From contig NZ_CP073315.1 in assembly GCF_018140925.1 (NCBI RefSeq), positions 3,968,001 to 4,032,000 of the forward strand: DNA of 64,000 nucleotides. Reading direction: 5' to 3'. Below are positions 27,688 through 37,800 of the stretch, in pieces. The position numbers and the translations under genes are program-made. The notes under the pieces are model-generated. The model saw only the letters and a program-made list of their open reading frames with translations, did no database searches and had not been told where the DNA came from. Position 1 is the first letter of the stretch. Every line of letters starts with the position of its first letter. The stretch comes from Psychrobacillus sp. INOP01. Lineage in GTDB: Bacteria; Bacillota; Bacilli; Bacillales_A; Planococcaceae.

Positions 27688-29589
27688 ATGAAACAAGCTT
27701 TACCATTCCAACTTTCAAAAGACCGTTCTTTCTTCGAATCATTAGGGGATTGGATGGGTGATGTGTTATATGATGAATTACCTGAAAAAGGATTTGAATG
27801 TCGCGACGAACAAATCTTCATGGCCTATCAGATTGAAAAGACGTTAAAAGAGAAAAATGTTCTATTTGCAGAAGCAGGAGTAGGTACTGGTAAAACTATA
27901 GCTTATTTACTTCCTGCTATTTCATATGCTCGTTACACTGGAAAACCAGCATTGATAGCATGCGCAGATGAAACATTAATCGAACAGCTAGTAAAAGAAG
28001 CAGGAGATATTTTTAAGCTTCAAAACTATTTAGATATTAAAATTGATGTACGATTAGCAAAATCTCGCGATCAATATTTATGTTTAAAGCGTTTGGAAGA
28101 AGCACAAAAAGATGATGAAAACGAATACTTTTTAGAAGAAATTGAAGATCAAATTCCGGATTTTGTTTATGCTCATTCATCTATGCAAAAAATTTATCCA
28201 TATGGCGAACGCAGTCAATTTGCTGGAGTGAGCGATGAGGATTGGCAAAAAGTGAACTATCATCCAACTCAACAATGTATGGTATGTGATTTAAGAAACC
28301 GTTGTGGTCAAACGATTCATCGTCAGCATTATCGTGAGTCCACGGACTTGATCATATGCTCGCATGAATTTTTAATGGAGCATATTTGGACAAAAGACTC
28401 ACGTGTTCGTGAAGGTCAAATGCCTTTGTTGCCTGAAGTTTCAATGGCTGTTCTAGATGAAGGACATTTACTTGAATTTGCTGCTCAAAAAGCATTGACA
28501 TATGAAATTCAAAGTGAAACGCTTATTAGATTATTAGAAAAAGTAATGGTCGACGGTGTTAGAGAAAAAACATTAAATTTAATGGAAGTACTACAAGAAT
28601 TGCATGATAAAATATTTGGATTATTGCGCATTGGCAGTGATATTGAAGAAACAGACCGGATGAAGGTTGATAAATCTCCTGAGTTGATGCAATTATGTAA
28701 ACAAGCAATTCGAGTAGCGGATAGCTTGTTAGAGGAATTTGTATTCGAGTCTGAGTTATATACAATTCCTGAATACGAGCTTCGTATGGTAGAAGAATTT
28801 TTAGAACAATATACATTCTCGCTTCGTTTATTTACGGAAAAAGGGGATGGGATTGAATGGTTAGAAATCATTGATGGTTATGAAACATTAATCATAATGC
28901 CAAGATTAGTTACGGATATTTTACATGAGAAATTATTTACATCTAAAATTCCGATTGTCTTTTCTTCTGCTACATTATCCATTGAAAAAGACTTTACGTA
29001 TATAGCGGATTCATTGGGAATTGAAAAATTCCAATCGTTCTCCGTTGCATCACCATTTGATTATGATGATGTGATGAAGATTTATACGGATGAAATGGAA
29101 CAGCGGGAGAAACCTAGTTATGTAGAAAAACTGTTAAATAATTCGATGCAAACACTTATTTTGTTTAAATCAAAATCGGCAATGGTTTCCTTTAGAGCAA
29201 CTATAGGGGATCGAGCTGATATCGTCTTTGAAGGAGATCGTGAGCTTTCAACTATTGTTAAAGAATTCCAAAATGGTGAGTACTCGACCTTATGTTCGTA
29301 TCATCTTTGGGAAGGCCTGGATTTACCATTAGAGGCACTGACTAGAGTAATTATTTATGATTTACCATTTCCACCAGTTGATCCACTATTTGATGCAAAA
29401 CGATCTTTTTCTAACAATCCATTTGAAGAAGTAGAATTGCCATTTATGCTTTTAAGATTACAGCAGGGTATTGGTCGTTTAATCCGTACATCTAGCGATT
29501 ATGGCGAAATTCATTTACTATTAAATGAGGAAGAAGCACAGCTTGAAAATAGATTTACAGGGGTATTACCTACAGCAATTTCGAAATGA
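27688..29589 (+). CDS. ypvA: YpvA: XPD/DinG-type helicase with probable iron-sulfur cluster
   Basis: 633 residues, superfamily 2. Walker A AEAGVGTGKT (61-70), helicase box VLDEGHLLE (DEGH variant) near 257, HLWEGLDLP and LQQGIGRLIR near the end. Four cysteines, C132 (QYLCLK), C197, C200 and C206 (CMVCDLRNRC), have the spacing of an XPD-type 4Fe-4S domain. It lacks the exonuclease domain of the DinG at 9197. Followed by the carboxypeptidase ypwA, as in B. subtilis. The substrate is not known. Confidence 0.88.
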   Translation: MKQALPFQLSKDRSFFESLGDWMGDVLYDELPEKGFECRDEQIFMAYQIEKTLKEKNVLFAEAGVGTGKTIAYLLPAISYARYTGKPALIACADETLIEQLVKEAGDIFKLQNYLDIKIDVRLAKSRDQYLCLKRLEEAQKDDENEYFLEEIEDQIPDFVYAHSSMQKIYPYGERSQFAGVSDEDWQKVNYHPTQQCMVCDLRNRCGQTIHRQHYRESTDLIICSHEFLMEHIWTKDSRVREGQMPLLPEVSMAVLDEGHLLEFAAQKALTYEIQSETLIRLLEKVMVDGVREKTLNLMEVLQELHDKIFGLLRIGSDIEETDRMKVDKSPELMQLCKQAIRVADSLLEEFVFESELYTIPEYELRMVEEFLEQYTFSLRLFTEKGDGIEWLEIIDGYETLIIMPRLVTDILHEKLFTSKIPIVFSSATLSIEKDFTYIADSLGIEKFQSFSVASPFDYDDVMKIYTDEMEQREKPSYVEKLLNNSMQTLILFKSKSAMVSFRATIGDRADIVFEGDRELSTIVKEFQNGEYSTLCSYHLWEGLDLPLEALTRVIIYDLPFPPVDPLFDAKRSFSNNPFEEVELPFMLLRLQQGIGRLIRTSSDYGEIHLLLNEEEAQLENRFTGVLPTAISK

Positions 29590-29606
29590 TACAAGGGGGA
29601 AATGAA

Positions 29607-31106
29607 ATGTCAGTAGAACAAAGCTTTTTAGATTATGTTAAGAAGATTGGTGCTTATCAAGAAGCATTAGGGGTGCTTTATTGGGATATGCGCACTGGTG
29701 CACCAAAAAAAGGTATTGATCAGCGATCAGAGGTTGTTGGAGTCCTTGCGACGGATGTATTTAACTTATCGACTTCAGACGAACTTAAAGGGTTACTTGA
29801 CCAGATGGAATTGGAGCTGGATTCAGTAAATGAAGTAAGTAAACGTGTTTTTGAAGAAGTAAAAAAGGAATATAATCTAAGTAAGAAAATTCCTGCAGAT
29901 GAATATAAGAAATTTGTCGTGCTTCAATCTAAATCAGAATCTGTTTGGGAAGAAGCAAAGGATAAAAATGATTGGGCTATGTTCCAACCGTACTTAACAG
30001 AAATGGTAGCTACTTTAAAGAAATTTGTGGGGTACTGGGGAGTAACAGATAATAATCCTTATAATGTATTATTAGATCAATATGAGCCTGGTATGACGAC
30101 CGAAATTTTAGATCAAGTATTTAGTGAATTAAGAGAGAGAATCGTTTCATTATTAAAGCGTATTTCCGAATCTCCTAACAAGCCAATTACTGATTTCTTA
30201 TTCAAATCTTTCGACAAACAAAAACAAGAGTCATTTAGTTTAGATATACTCAAACAACTTGGTTATGATTTTGATGCTGGAAGATTAGATGAAACAGTTC
30301 ATCCATTTGCTACTGGCTTAAACAGAGGAGACGTACGAATTACGACTAAATATGATGAATTCGATTTCCGTTCTGCTGTATTTGGTACAATTCATGAATG
30401 CGGTCATGCAATATATGAGCAAAATGTTGCAGAGGAGTTAACTGGAACACCATTAGCGGGTGGAGCTTCAATGGGAATTCATGAATCTCAATCATTATTT
30501 TATGAAAATTTTGTTGGACGTAATCCAAAGTTCTGGGAACAAAACTACGAAATGCTTCAAAGCTATTCTCCTGAACAATTTGGGGAAGTTCCGATGGAAG
30601 ATTTTCTTCGGGCGATTAATGAAGTAAAACCTTCCTTAATTCGTATTGAGGCTGATGAGCTGACTTATGCGCTTCACATCATGATTCGTTATGAAATTGA
30701 AAAAGGTTTGTTTAATGGAGAATTAAAAGTAGAGGATCTACCAGAGATTTGGAATTCTAAGTATGAAGAATACTTGGGTGTTAGACCATCTACAAATGCA
30801 GAAGGTATTTTACAGGATGTCCACTGGGCAGGTGCTAGTTTCGGTTACTTCCCATCCTATGCACTTGGCTATATATATGCATCTCAGTTTAAAGCAGCGA
30901 TGTTAAAAGATATTCCGCAGTTTGATAGTTTGTTAGAACAAGGCAATTTGGCACCGATTAAGGAATGGCTTACACAAAATGTACATCAGTACGGAGCTCT
31001 AAAAAAGCCATTGGATATTCTTAAAGCAGCTACAGGTGAAGGGCTTAACGGGAAATACCTTGCTGATTATTTAGAAGAAAAGTATACAAGAATTTATAAG
31101 CTTTAA
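29607..31106 (+). CDS. ypwA: M32-family metallo-carboxypeptidase (YpwA)
   Basis: 499 residues. Zinc carboxypeptidase with the HEXXH motif in GTIHECGHAIYEQN (near residue 262), the downstream glutamate in IHESQSLFYEN, and the M32 markers LYWDMRTGAP at the N-terminus and GVRPSTNAEGILQDVHW. Cytoplasmic, broad substrate range in the family. AAGGGGG seven bases ahead of the ATG at 29607 sets the start; the ATG at 29586 overlaps the end of ypvA. Length as in B. subtilis (501). Confidence 0.93.
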   Translation: MSVEQSFLDYVKKIGAYQEALGVLYWDMRTGAPKKGIDQRSEVVGVLATDVFNLSTSDELKGLLDQMELELDSVNEVSKRVFEEVKKEYNLSKKIPADEYKKFVVLQSKSESVWEEAKDKNDWAMFQPYLTEMVATLKKFVGYWGVTDNNPYNVLLDQYEPGMTTEILDQVFSELRERIVSLLKRISESPNKPITDFLFKSFDKQKQESFSLDILKQLGYDFDAGRLDETVHPFATGLNRGDVRITTKYDEFDFRSAVFGTIHECGHAIYEQNVAEELTGTPLAGGASMGIHESQSLFYENFVGRNPKFWEQNYEMLQSYSPEQFGEVPMEDFLRAINEVKPSLIRIEADELTYALHIMIRYEIEKGLFNGELKVEDLPEIWNSKYEEYLGVRPSTNAEGILQDVHWAGASFGYFPSYALGYIYASQFKAAMLKDIPQFDSLLEQGNLAPIKEWLTQNVHQYGALKKPLDILKAATGEGLNGKYLADYLEEKYTRIYKL

Positions 31107-31107
31107 T

Positions 31108-31165
31108 AAGATAAGCGGCAAGTTTGAAGCGACTCGAGGAACTAGGCGCTGGAGCTAGACATGCT
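31108..31165. repeat. Short intergenic repeat of the GGCGCTGGAGCTAGAC type
   Basis: AAGCGGCAAGTTTGAAGCGACTCGAGGAACTAGGCGCTGGAGCTAGACAT, shown here only in outline: the core CTAGGCGCTGGAGCTAGAC resembles a repeat that I remember from many Bacillales genomes. There is no second copy in this window, so the call rests on memory. Confidence 0.35.
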
Positions 31166-31196
31166 TAGTAACATGCATATACCTTCTTTTAATAGT

Positions 31197-31231
31197 GACC
31201 CAAGCGACGAATGTTGCTTGGGTCTTTTTTT
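31197..31231 (+). terminator. ypwA terminator
   Basis: GACCCAAGC (31197-31205) pairs with GCTTGGGTC (31216-31224), followed by seven T. Confidence 0.9.
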
Positions 31232-31270
31232 AAATAAAAGTATAAGTTTTGCATACTATAAATCCACAGA

Positions 31271-31412
31271 TAAACGCCATAAGATTACCAAAAAAAAGAG
31301 AGGTTGGTCGTGAAGTCAGTCACGACCAACCTCTCCAAAAATTAACCGGTAATAATATACCGATATGTCTTATACAAAGCACTTCGGTAAAGATAGAAAA
31401 CAGGTAAGGGCG
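31271..31412. repeat. Intergenic repeat family B, copy 1, with long hairpin
   Basis: Order of blocks: AAACGCCATAAGATTACC, an A-run, and the hairpin at 31298-31335 (GAGAGGTTGGTCGTGA and complement). Then come AAAAATTAACCGGTAATAATATA, ACAAAGC-CTTCGG and GATAGAAAACAGG. The same blocks occur in the same order, reversed, at 40600-40766 and 41226-41392. No coding capacity. The hairpin may also terminate transcription on either strand. Confidence 0.75.
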
Positions 31413-31472
31413 TCATATGCTTTCTAATGTCAACTAGTTTATGGAATCTTCTAATCCTAGTGGAATATATAA

Positions 31473-31510
31473 AAATGGTTAGTCTTGACATACGTCTCGA
31501 CTAACCATTT
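31473..31510 (-). terminator. Terminator of the cytochrome oxidase operon
   Basis: AAATGGTTAGTC (31473-31484) pairs with GACTAACCATTT (31499-31510), with GAC/GTC inside the loop. On the minus strand TTTATATATT follows. It is 14 bases past the cbaA stop. Confidence 0.8.
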
Positions 31511-31524
31511 CTTTATATTTCTTA

Positions 31525-33192
31525 CTACCAGAATTTATATCCTTTTGAACCTGGAGGAGCATTTTGAATCATATCAATAACTGGAACAGTATAAGCAAAC
31601 AAGATTAACGCAATACATATTGTTAGCCAAATCTTCCAATTTTCCAACCACATTGGAGTTTTTTCTGCATTCTCTGAAACCTCTCCAACAGGAAACTCTG
31701 TTTCACCTTTAGGGGCAAAAAATAACAGATTTACTACAATATAAAGTATTAAAATAATACCGACGAATAGAATTGTTCCACCTACTGCCTGTGCTATTTG
31801 GTAAGGAATCCATTCCGTTGCTTGTTCAGCACCACCGTAGGTAGAAAAATCCGAGCGACGAGGTGCTCCCATTAATCCAACAATATGCATTGCACCTGAC
31901 ATGATCGACATACCAACCGTCCAAACAATAGCTTGAATAATAGCTAACTTATTCATTTGTTTCGTTAAAATTCTACCAGTTAGGTGAGGTAATAACCAGT
32001 AAGAAGCACCAAAGAATGTTAAAACAACAGTTGTTGCTACTGTTAAATGGAAATGACCAGTAACCCAAATCGTGTTGTGAATTAACTGATTCATCTGGTG
32101 AGATGCGTTAATAATACCGCCAGCACCAGCAGGTATAAATGCGGCCATTCCGATAAATGGAACTGTAAATCTAGCATCTTGCCAAGGTAGTTTTTTCACC
32201 CATCCAAACAACCCTTTACCACCAAGCTGTCTACCACGTAATTCAAATGTAGCAAACATAGAGAATGCCGTTAACAAAGAAGGAATAACTACCATCATTG
32301 TTAATATTACTTGTAAAAACTTCCAAAATGATTCAATCCCTGGTTCTGTTAACTGGTGATGAAATCCAACTGGAATAGAGAACAGTAAAAATAACATGAA
32401 TGAAAGTCTTGCTAAGGCATCAGAGAAAATTTTACCTCCAATAATTTTTGGAATCACGACATACCAAACCATATACGCAGGTAACAACCAGAAGTAAACT
32501 AATGGATGACCGAAATACCAGAATAAAGTACGAGAAAGTAAAACATCCACTTTATCAACCCAGCCTAATGACCATGGAATTAGTTGGAATACAACTTCCA
32601 CAGCTACCCCTAAAGAACAAATAATCCACATTGCCATATTGACAATTACCATAAAGGATAGAAGGGGACTAGATTCACCCGGATGAGCTTTACGCCATTC
32701 GTTATACTTCATAATTTGTGCAATACCAACAATCCATGATCCTACAACTACCAGAGCCATTCCCACATAAAAAATCCAATGTGCTTGAAGAGGAGCATAG
32801 AATGTATACAAAACAGAAGCTTCGTTTAGTAATACCATCGTTGCAGCTGCAACCGTACCAGTAGTCATTACCCAGAAACCTATCCAACCGAGTAAACGTT
32901 GTTTGTCTGTAAAAGTTCCAGAAGTTCTGCTCATAGCAGCAATTTGAAAACCAAGTATAAAATAAGTTGTTAAAATAAGACCTAATAACACACCATGAAC
33001 AGTTAAAATTTGATAATACCCAATTCCCCATGGGAGTGTAAATTTACCAGAGCGAACTAGAACTTGTAATAAACCACAAAGACCTCCGATGAATAAAGCG
33101 ATAAATGCTACATATATATGAGCAAGGGCTAGTTTACCATCACGACGGTCGACTTTTGTGAAATCTTTTGCTTTTTCTTTAATCGTTGTCAT
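31525..33192 (-). CDS. cbaA: ba3-type cytochrome c oxidase subunit I
   Basis: Membrane core of a type B heme-copper oxygen reductase: 555 residues, about 13 membrane helices. Visible ligands and neighbours: HGVLLG (heme ligand helix), FGHPLVYFWLLPAY (copper-B HPxVY), HHQLTEPG (copper-B His pair) and TGHFHLTVATT (both heme ligands). Accepts electrons from cytochrome c through subunit II. Terminal gene of the minus-strand operon subunit IIa-II-I, as in Geobacillus and Thermus-like ba3 enzymes. B. subtilis lacks this oxidase. Confidence 0.94.
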   Translation of the reverse strand: MTTIKEKAKDFTKVDRRDGKLALAHIYVAFIALFIGGLCGLLQVLVRSGKFTLPWGIGYYQILTVHGVLLGLILTTYFILGFQIAAMSRTSGTFTDKQRLLGWIGFWVMTTGTVAAATMVLLNEASVLYTFYAPLQAHWIFYVGMALVVVGSWIVGIAQIMKYNEWRKAHPGESSPLLSFMVIVNMAMWIICSLGVAVEVVFQLIPWSLGWVDKVDVLLSRTLFWYFGHPLVYFWLLPAYMVWYVVIPKIIGGKIFSDALARLSFMLFLLFSIPVGFHHQLTEPGIESFWKFLQVILTMMVVIPSLLTAFSMFATFELRGRQLGGKGLFGWVKKLPWQDARFTVPFIGMAAFIPAGAGGIINASHQMNQLIHNTIWVTGHFHLTVATTVVLTFFGASYWLLPHLTGRILTKQMNKLAIIQAIVWTVGMSIMSGAMHIVGLMGAPRRSDFSTYGGAEQATEWIPYQIAQAVGGTILFVGIILILYIVVNLLFFAPKGETEFPVGEVSENAEKTPMWLENWKIWLTICIALILFAYTVPVIDMIQNAPPGSKGYKFW

Positions 33193-33193
33193 T

Positions 33194-33670
33194 TTACTCC
33201 ACCACCTTTAACTTGGACGTCATAGAAGAGTGTCCGATGCCACAATATTCATTACATAAGATTAAAAACTCGCCAGATTTGTCCACCGTTGTTACATATT
33301 CCGAAACGTAACCTGGTTCTAGTATCATATTAATATTTGTTCCAGCAACTTGAAATCCATGAACAACGTCTTTAGTTGTTGATATGAACTTTACGGTGGA
33401 ACCTAATGGTACCTCAATCTCAGGTGGATTATAGTAAAATGCAGATGCAACTAGAACTACTTCATAGTCCCATTCTTTACCTTCTACTTTATGAACCCCT
33501 GGATTATTAAAAGGTGCTATCTCATCAACTCGCTCAGGATCGATGTAAACTTTTCCAGTTGGGGGGTGTGAACCATAATGAAATGCACTAAAACCAACTA
33601 TAACTAAAAATAATACCAATGAGCTAATCCCAAAAGTTAGCCACCACTTTTCATACTTATGAATATGCAT
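33194..33670 (-). CDS. cbaB: ba3-type cytochrome c oxidase subunit II (CuA)
   Basis: 158 residues: one N-terminal membrane helix (about 12-32) and an extracellular cupredoxin domain carrying the dinuclear CuA centre, C139, C143, H147 and M150 in CNEYCGIGHSSM, plus the upstream His in VVHGFQVAG. Short, as usual for the ba3 class. It ends one base before subunit I starts. GGAGG lies ten bases ahead of the ATG. Confidence 0.94.
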   Translation of the reverse strand: MHIHKYEKWWLTFGISSLVLFLVIVGFSAFHYGSHPPTGKVYIDPERVDEIAPFNNPGVHKVEGKEWDYEVVLVASAFYYNPPEIEVPLGSTVKFISTTKDVVHGFQVAGTNINMILEPGYVSEYVTTVDKSGEFLILCNEYCGIGHSSMTSKLKVVE

Positions 33671-33692
33671 AAGTCTTTAACCTCCAATTAAA

Positions 33693-33815
33693 TTAAAATC
33701 TGTCTATGAATAAGTAAAATGCCATGAACCAAGAAACTAATATAAATAAGCCAACAAAACCAACTGAATAAAGAGTGCCTTTTAAATCTGAATCTTTTTC
33801 TTTCTTTTTCGACAT
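33693..33815 (-). CDS. Cytochrome c oxidase subunit IIa (40 residues)
   Basis: A tiny gene read on the minus strand: MSKKKEKDSDLKGTLYSVGF, then a single membrane helix VGLFILVSWFMAFYLF and IDRF. Basic N-terminus plus one helix matches the CoxIIa family that supplies the membrane helix missing from the short ba3 subunit II. Its start codon is preceded by AGGAGGAGGTG, and it lies 22 bases upstream of subunit II, first in the operon. Easily missed by automatic gene calling. Confidence 0.85.
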   Translation of the reverse strand: MSKKKEKDSDLKGTLYSVGFVGLFILVSWFMAFYLFIDRF

Positions 33816-33983
33816 TTACTTACACCTCCTCCTATTCAACTTGTATAATTCCATAATAAATATAATGGTTAATAGAAGATGTGATAAAAATCACACTTAC
33901 GTATGTAAACTGTGAACTATATGTGAAATGTGATAGTTTCCTAGGGGGTTCGCCTAATTAGACAGGTTTTTTTACATAAAAAA

Positions 33984-34010
33984 AGAACCTTCCTACAAAA
34001 GGAGGCTCTG
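33984..34010 (-). terminator. cheX terminator
   Basis: On the minus strand AGCCTCCT, loop TTTGT, AGGAAGGTTCT, then TTTTTTTATG. One bulged base in the stem. It begins four bases after the stop codon. Confidence 0.75.
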
Positions 34011-34013
34011 TTC

Positions 34014-34466
34014 TTATTCATCTATAGTTAAGATAATTGCCATTTCACCAATATTTTCAATCACTACAGGAAGTTTAAAAGCATGTTGAAATCCATATAA
34101 CCTGGTAGTGCCAACAATAACAGTAGGTGGAGTAATATCAATTTCAACTCCATTAGCAGCAACGGAAGTACAAATATTCCCTGCGACCATATTCCCAAGC
34201 TCGCCTGTAAATGATTCGAGCATTTCACCTTCTAATGGCATACCGAACATGGTTGCTCCAATTGCAGAAAAGGAATCAGCTGTGGAGTCAATAATTATTC
34301 GCCCTTTAATATCACCGATAATTCCAATTAGTACACCCATTTCTTTTTGTTCGAATGGTTGAACCATCAAGGAAGGGGATTTTATATCCATTGCAATTGG
34401 TATGACTGATTTTAAAGATTGGATTGTTCCGTTTAAAATTGTTTGAATATGTTTTGAAGCGCTCAT
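34014..34466 (-). CDS. CheX/CheC-like chemotaxis phosphatase domain protein
   Basis: 150 residues forming a single CheX-like domain. The phosphatase signature E-x2-N is present as E89 and N92 in TGELGNMVAGN, in the helix that inserts into CheY-P in this family. Likely removes phosphate from CheY or a similar response regulator. There are no other chemotaxis genes nearby, so the partner cannot be read from context. GGAGGGG precedes the ATG. B. subtilis has CheC but no stand-alone CheX at this position. Confidence 0.8.
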   Translation of the reverse strand: MSASKHIQTILNGTIQSLKSVIPIAMDIKSPSLMVQPFEQKEMGVLIGIIGDIKGRIIIDSTADSFSAIGATMFGMPLEGEMLESFTGELGNMVAGNICTSVAANGVEIDITPPTVIVGTTRLYGFQHAFKLPVVIENIGEMAIILTIDE

Positions 34467-34608
34467 TTTTTCCCCTCCATCTAGTATAGATGTATCGATT
34501 TTATCATGTAATATAGGAAAAAAGAATAGGTATTGTAGAATTTTAAAATATACTATGGTATTATGTCGATGAGAATGAATATCAAATTCAGTTGAGAGGG
34601 CGATATAT

Positions 34609-34704
34609 ATGTTAGCTGTAATAATTGGATTATCTATTTTAGTGTATAGTGGGGTAACAGCATATATTTTAAAGTCTACAGCGCCAAAAGCAAAAATAAC
34701 ATGA
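34609..34704 (+). CDS. 31-residue putative membrane protein
   Basis: MLAVIIGLSILVYSGVTAYI continues LKSTAPKAKIT. One hydrophobic helix (residues 2-20) and a short basic tail. GAGAGGG (34594-34600) is eight bases ahead of the ATG, and a strong terminator follows 11 bases after the stop. Such a signal on each side for a 31-codon frame argues for a real gene. Function unknown. Confidence 0.65.
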   Translation: MLAVIIGLSILVYSGVTAYILKSTAPKAKIT

Positions 34705-34715
34705 ACAATCCAGAT

Positions 34716-34750
34716 GACTTTATTGCGAAAGCAAATAGAGTCTTTTTTTT
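34716..34750 (+). terminator. Terminator after the 31-residue protein gene
   Basis: GACTTTATTGC, loop GAAA, then GCAAATAGAGTC (one bulged A), followed by eight T. A stable tetraloop terminator. Confidence 0.85.
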
Positions 34751-34774
34751 ATCGTATAAAAGAGTCAAAGAATA

Positions 34775-34804
34775 TTGTTATAGGCTTTAAATTTTTGCTA
34801 TGAT
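34775..34804 (+). promoter_or_regulatory. dynA promoter
   Basis: TTGTTA (34775-34780), 18 bases, TATGAT (34799-34804), 42 bases before the dynA start. Located after the preceding terminator, so dynA is an independent unit. Confidence 0.6.
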
Positions 34805-34845
34805 AGATGTACATTGTCGAATTATGAAGGAGATAAAATTTTTAT

Positions 34846-37800
34846 ATGCAGAACTCAAAGGAAATACAAGAGATAAAAGAACAAAATGCATTACTAGCAA
34901 CTATTTTCAAAGGAAACAATGACGACGAACGGTATCGAAAATCCAAACTGTTTGCTGGGAAATTGGAAAAAGGCACATTTACTATTGCCTTTGCAGGTCA
35001 CTTTTCGGCTGGTAAATCTAGTATGATTAATGCATTGGTTAATGAACAATTGCTTCCAACTAGCCCGATTCCTACCTCAGCAAATATCGTTACAGTTCAA
35101 AATACAGCTGAAAACTATGCTCTAGTTCACTTTGTGGATCAACCACCAGTCAGATTTTCTGGGGAGTATGATATTCAACTAGTAAAAAAATATTCAAAAG
35201 ATGGAAGTAAAGTTTCTCAAATTGAAATAGGACATGCTGGTTCAAGTCTCCCTGAAGGAATTACAATAATGGATACCCCTGGAGTAGACTCGACAGATGA
35301 TGCACATCGTATTTCCACTGAATCTGCCTTGCATTTGGCTGATATTGTTTTTTACGTAATGGATTACAATCACGTTCAGTCAGAGTTAAACTTTCAATTT
35401 ACGAAGCAATTACTTCATTATAATGAAAATGTATATTTAATCGTAAACCAAGTGGATAAGCATAGAGAAGAAGAATTGCCTTTTACAGCCTATAAACAAT
35501 CGGTTGCAGATGCTTTTAATTCTTGGTCTGTTGATCCAAAAGGGATTTTTTATACTAGCTTAAAAAATAATGATTTCATACATAATGATTTTCCACAGGT
35601 TCAACAAATAGTGACTAGCTCTATTGAAAACAAAGAGGATTATTATCTTACACTAGCTCAGGCTACATTAGAAAAGTTAATAGATGAGCATTTACATTTT
35701 TTAGAGGATGAAAAAGCAGCATGTTTTGAAACCTTTGAGAGTCAGCTGAGCGAAGAGGATTGGAACAACAAAGAAGATATTAAAGAACAATTGGAACTTG
35801 CTCAGAAACAAGTAAAACTTCAAGATGTTACTCTTTGGAAAAAGACCTTTGAAGACCTTCGTAAAAACATACTAGAAAATGCTTCTATTATGACGTTTGA
35901 AATGCGCGAAGCTTTGAAGTCTTATGCGGAGAGTAAGCAATCCAATTTTAAAGTTGGTTTTTTAGGGAGTAAAAAGAAAACAGAGGAAGAGAGACAAAGA
36001 AGACTCAACGAAATTATTAGCTCGTTAGATAAAATTATTGCCACCAATATTACTACTCATATGAAATTATTGATGAAACGCATGTTAAAAGACGTTTCTT
36101 TATTAACCGAAGATAAGGCAAATCAAATCGATGCAATACAATTTAGTGTTTCTACTGATCTTATAGACAATTCTTTACACGAAGGAGCAAGTACAAGCGG
36201 TAATGCAATCCTAAACTTTGCCAATCGTGTGACAGAAGAAGTCAATCGGTATTACATAAATCAAACGGATTTATGGAAAGAAGAAAATATACATTATATA
36301 GAAGAAAACCCAATTGAAAATGAAGACCAAATAGAATCGAAAACAAAAGATCTAAACGAAAAAAAATTGGCGATACACGCATTGGAAGAAATAGATACAC
36401 GAATACAAACATTTGAAAAAACAGTCACTACTCCATCTTTACCTATTAGGAAGGATCGAGATGAATTATTAAAAAATTGGGAACAAGAGCGCCTTCAATT
36501 TGAAAGCTCTATTACGGATTATGATGAACAAGATTATAATACGGAGCAGCCAATTGTAACGATAGAACAGGTAGTAGAAGCAAAAGATGAAGAAGATCTT
36601 CTTTCTGCGGAGGCTGTAGTGAGTCGTGCGAAGAGAATTGGTGAAGTATTAGCAGAATTACCAGCTTTTGAAGAGGCAGCCGAAACGATTAAAAGGAAAG
36701 CTTTACGAGTAGAGAACCAACAATTTACTATTGCATTGTTTGGTGCATTTAGTGCTGGGAAATCTAGCTTTTCGAATGCTTTAATGGGAGCAAATGTGCT
36801 ACCGGTTTCACCTAACCCAACAACTGCTGCTATTAATAAGATCCATCCGGTATCCGAAAATCATCTACATAATACAGCTGATGTTGTTCTGAAATCGGAA
36901 GGACAAATTTTAGAAGATGTGGCTTATGCGTATGAACAGCTTGGAATAACTATCCATACATTAGAGGAAGCTTTTGAGAAAGCTAGTTCTGTTATGAAAG
37001 AGAAGGTAGTAGAAGAGATACATAAATCGTTTGTTACAGCCTTTTATAAAGGATATCCAACATTTAAGGAACAATTAGGAAAGGTTCTAAACGTTTCTGG
37101 AGATGAATTTGGACAATTTGTTGCAGATGAATCCAAAAGCTGCTTTGTAGATTTCATTGATTTTTATTATGATTGTGAATTAACGAGACTAGGTGTGACA
37201 CTAGTAGACACTCCTGGAGCAGATTCGATTAATGCTAGGCATACGGGTGTAGCTTTTGACTATATTCGTAATGCTGATGCTGTATTGTTTGTTACTTATT
37301 TTAATCATGCGTTTTCAAAGGCAGACCGTGAGTTCCTAATACAGCTAGGGAGAGTAAAAGATGCGTTCGAGCTAGATAAAATGTTCTTCGTTGTAAATGC
37401 AATCGATTTGGCAGACTCAGATGAGGAAGCCAATTTAGTAAAGCAATATGTCCAGGATGAACTACAACGATTTGGTATCCGTTTTCCAAGAGTATATGGA
37501 GTATCTAGCTTACAAGGATTAAAAGAGAAAATCGGTGGATTATCATTGCATGAAGGTATGCAAAAATTTGAAGAATCATTTCATCATTTTCTAGAAAAGG
37601 ATTTAAAGCAAATTTCTATTTCTGCTCTTGAAGAGGAAGCGACTCGTCAACAATCGAAATTACTTAGCTTAATAGAACAGACGGAGGCAAATCTTGCGAG
37701 AAAGGACCAACGATTAATCGAGCTTCGAAATCAAGAACAAAATATTCGTAAAAGGTACACAAATTCTAAGTCTACACAAATTGCAAAAGAAGCAAAACAG

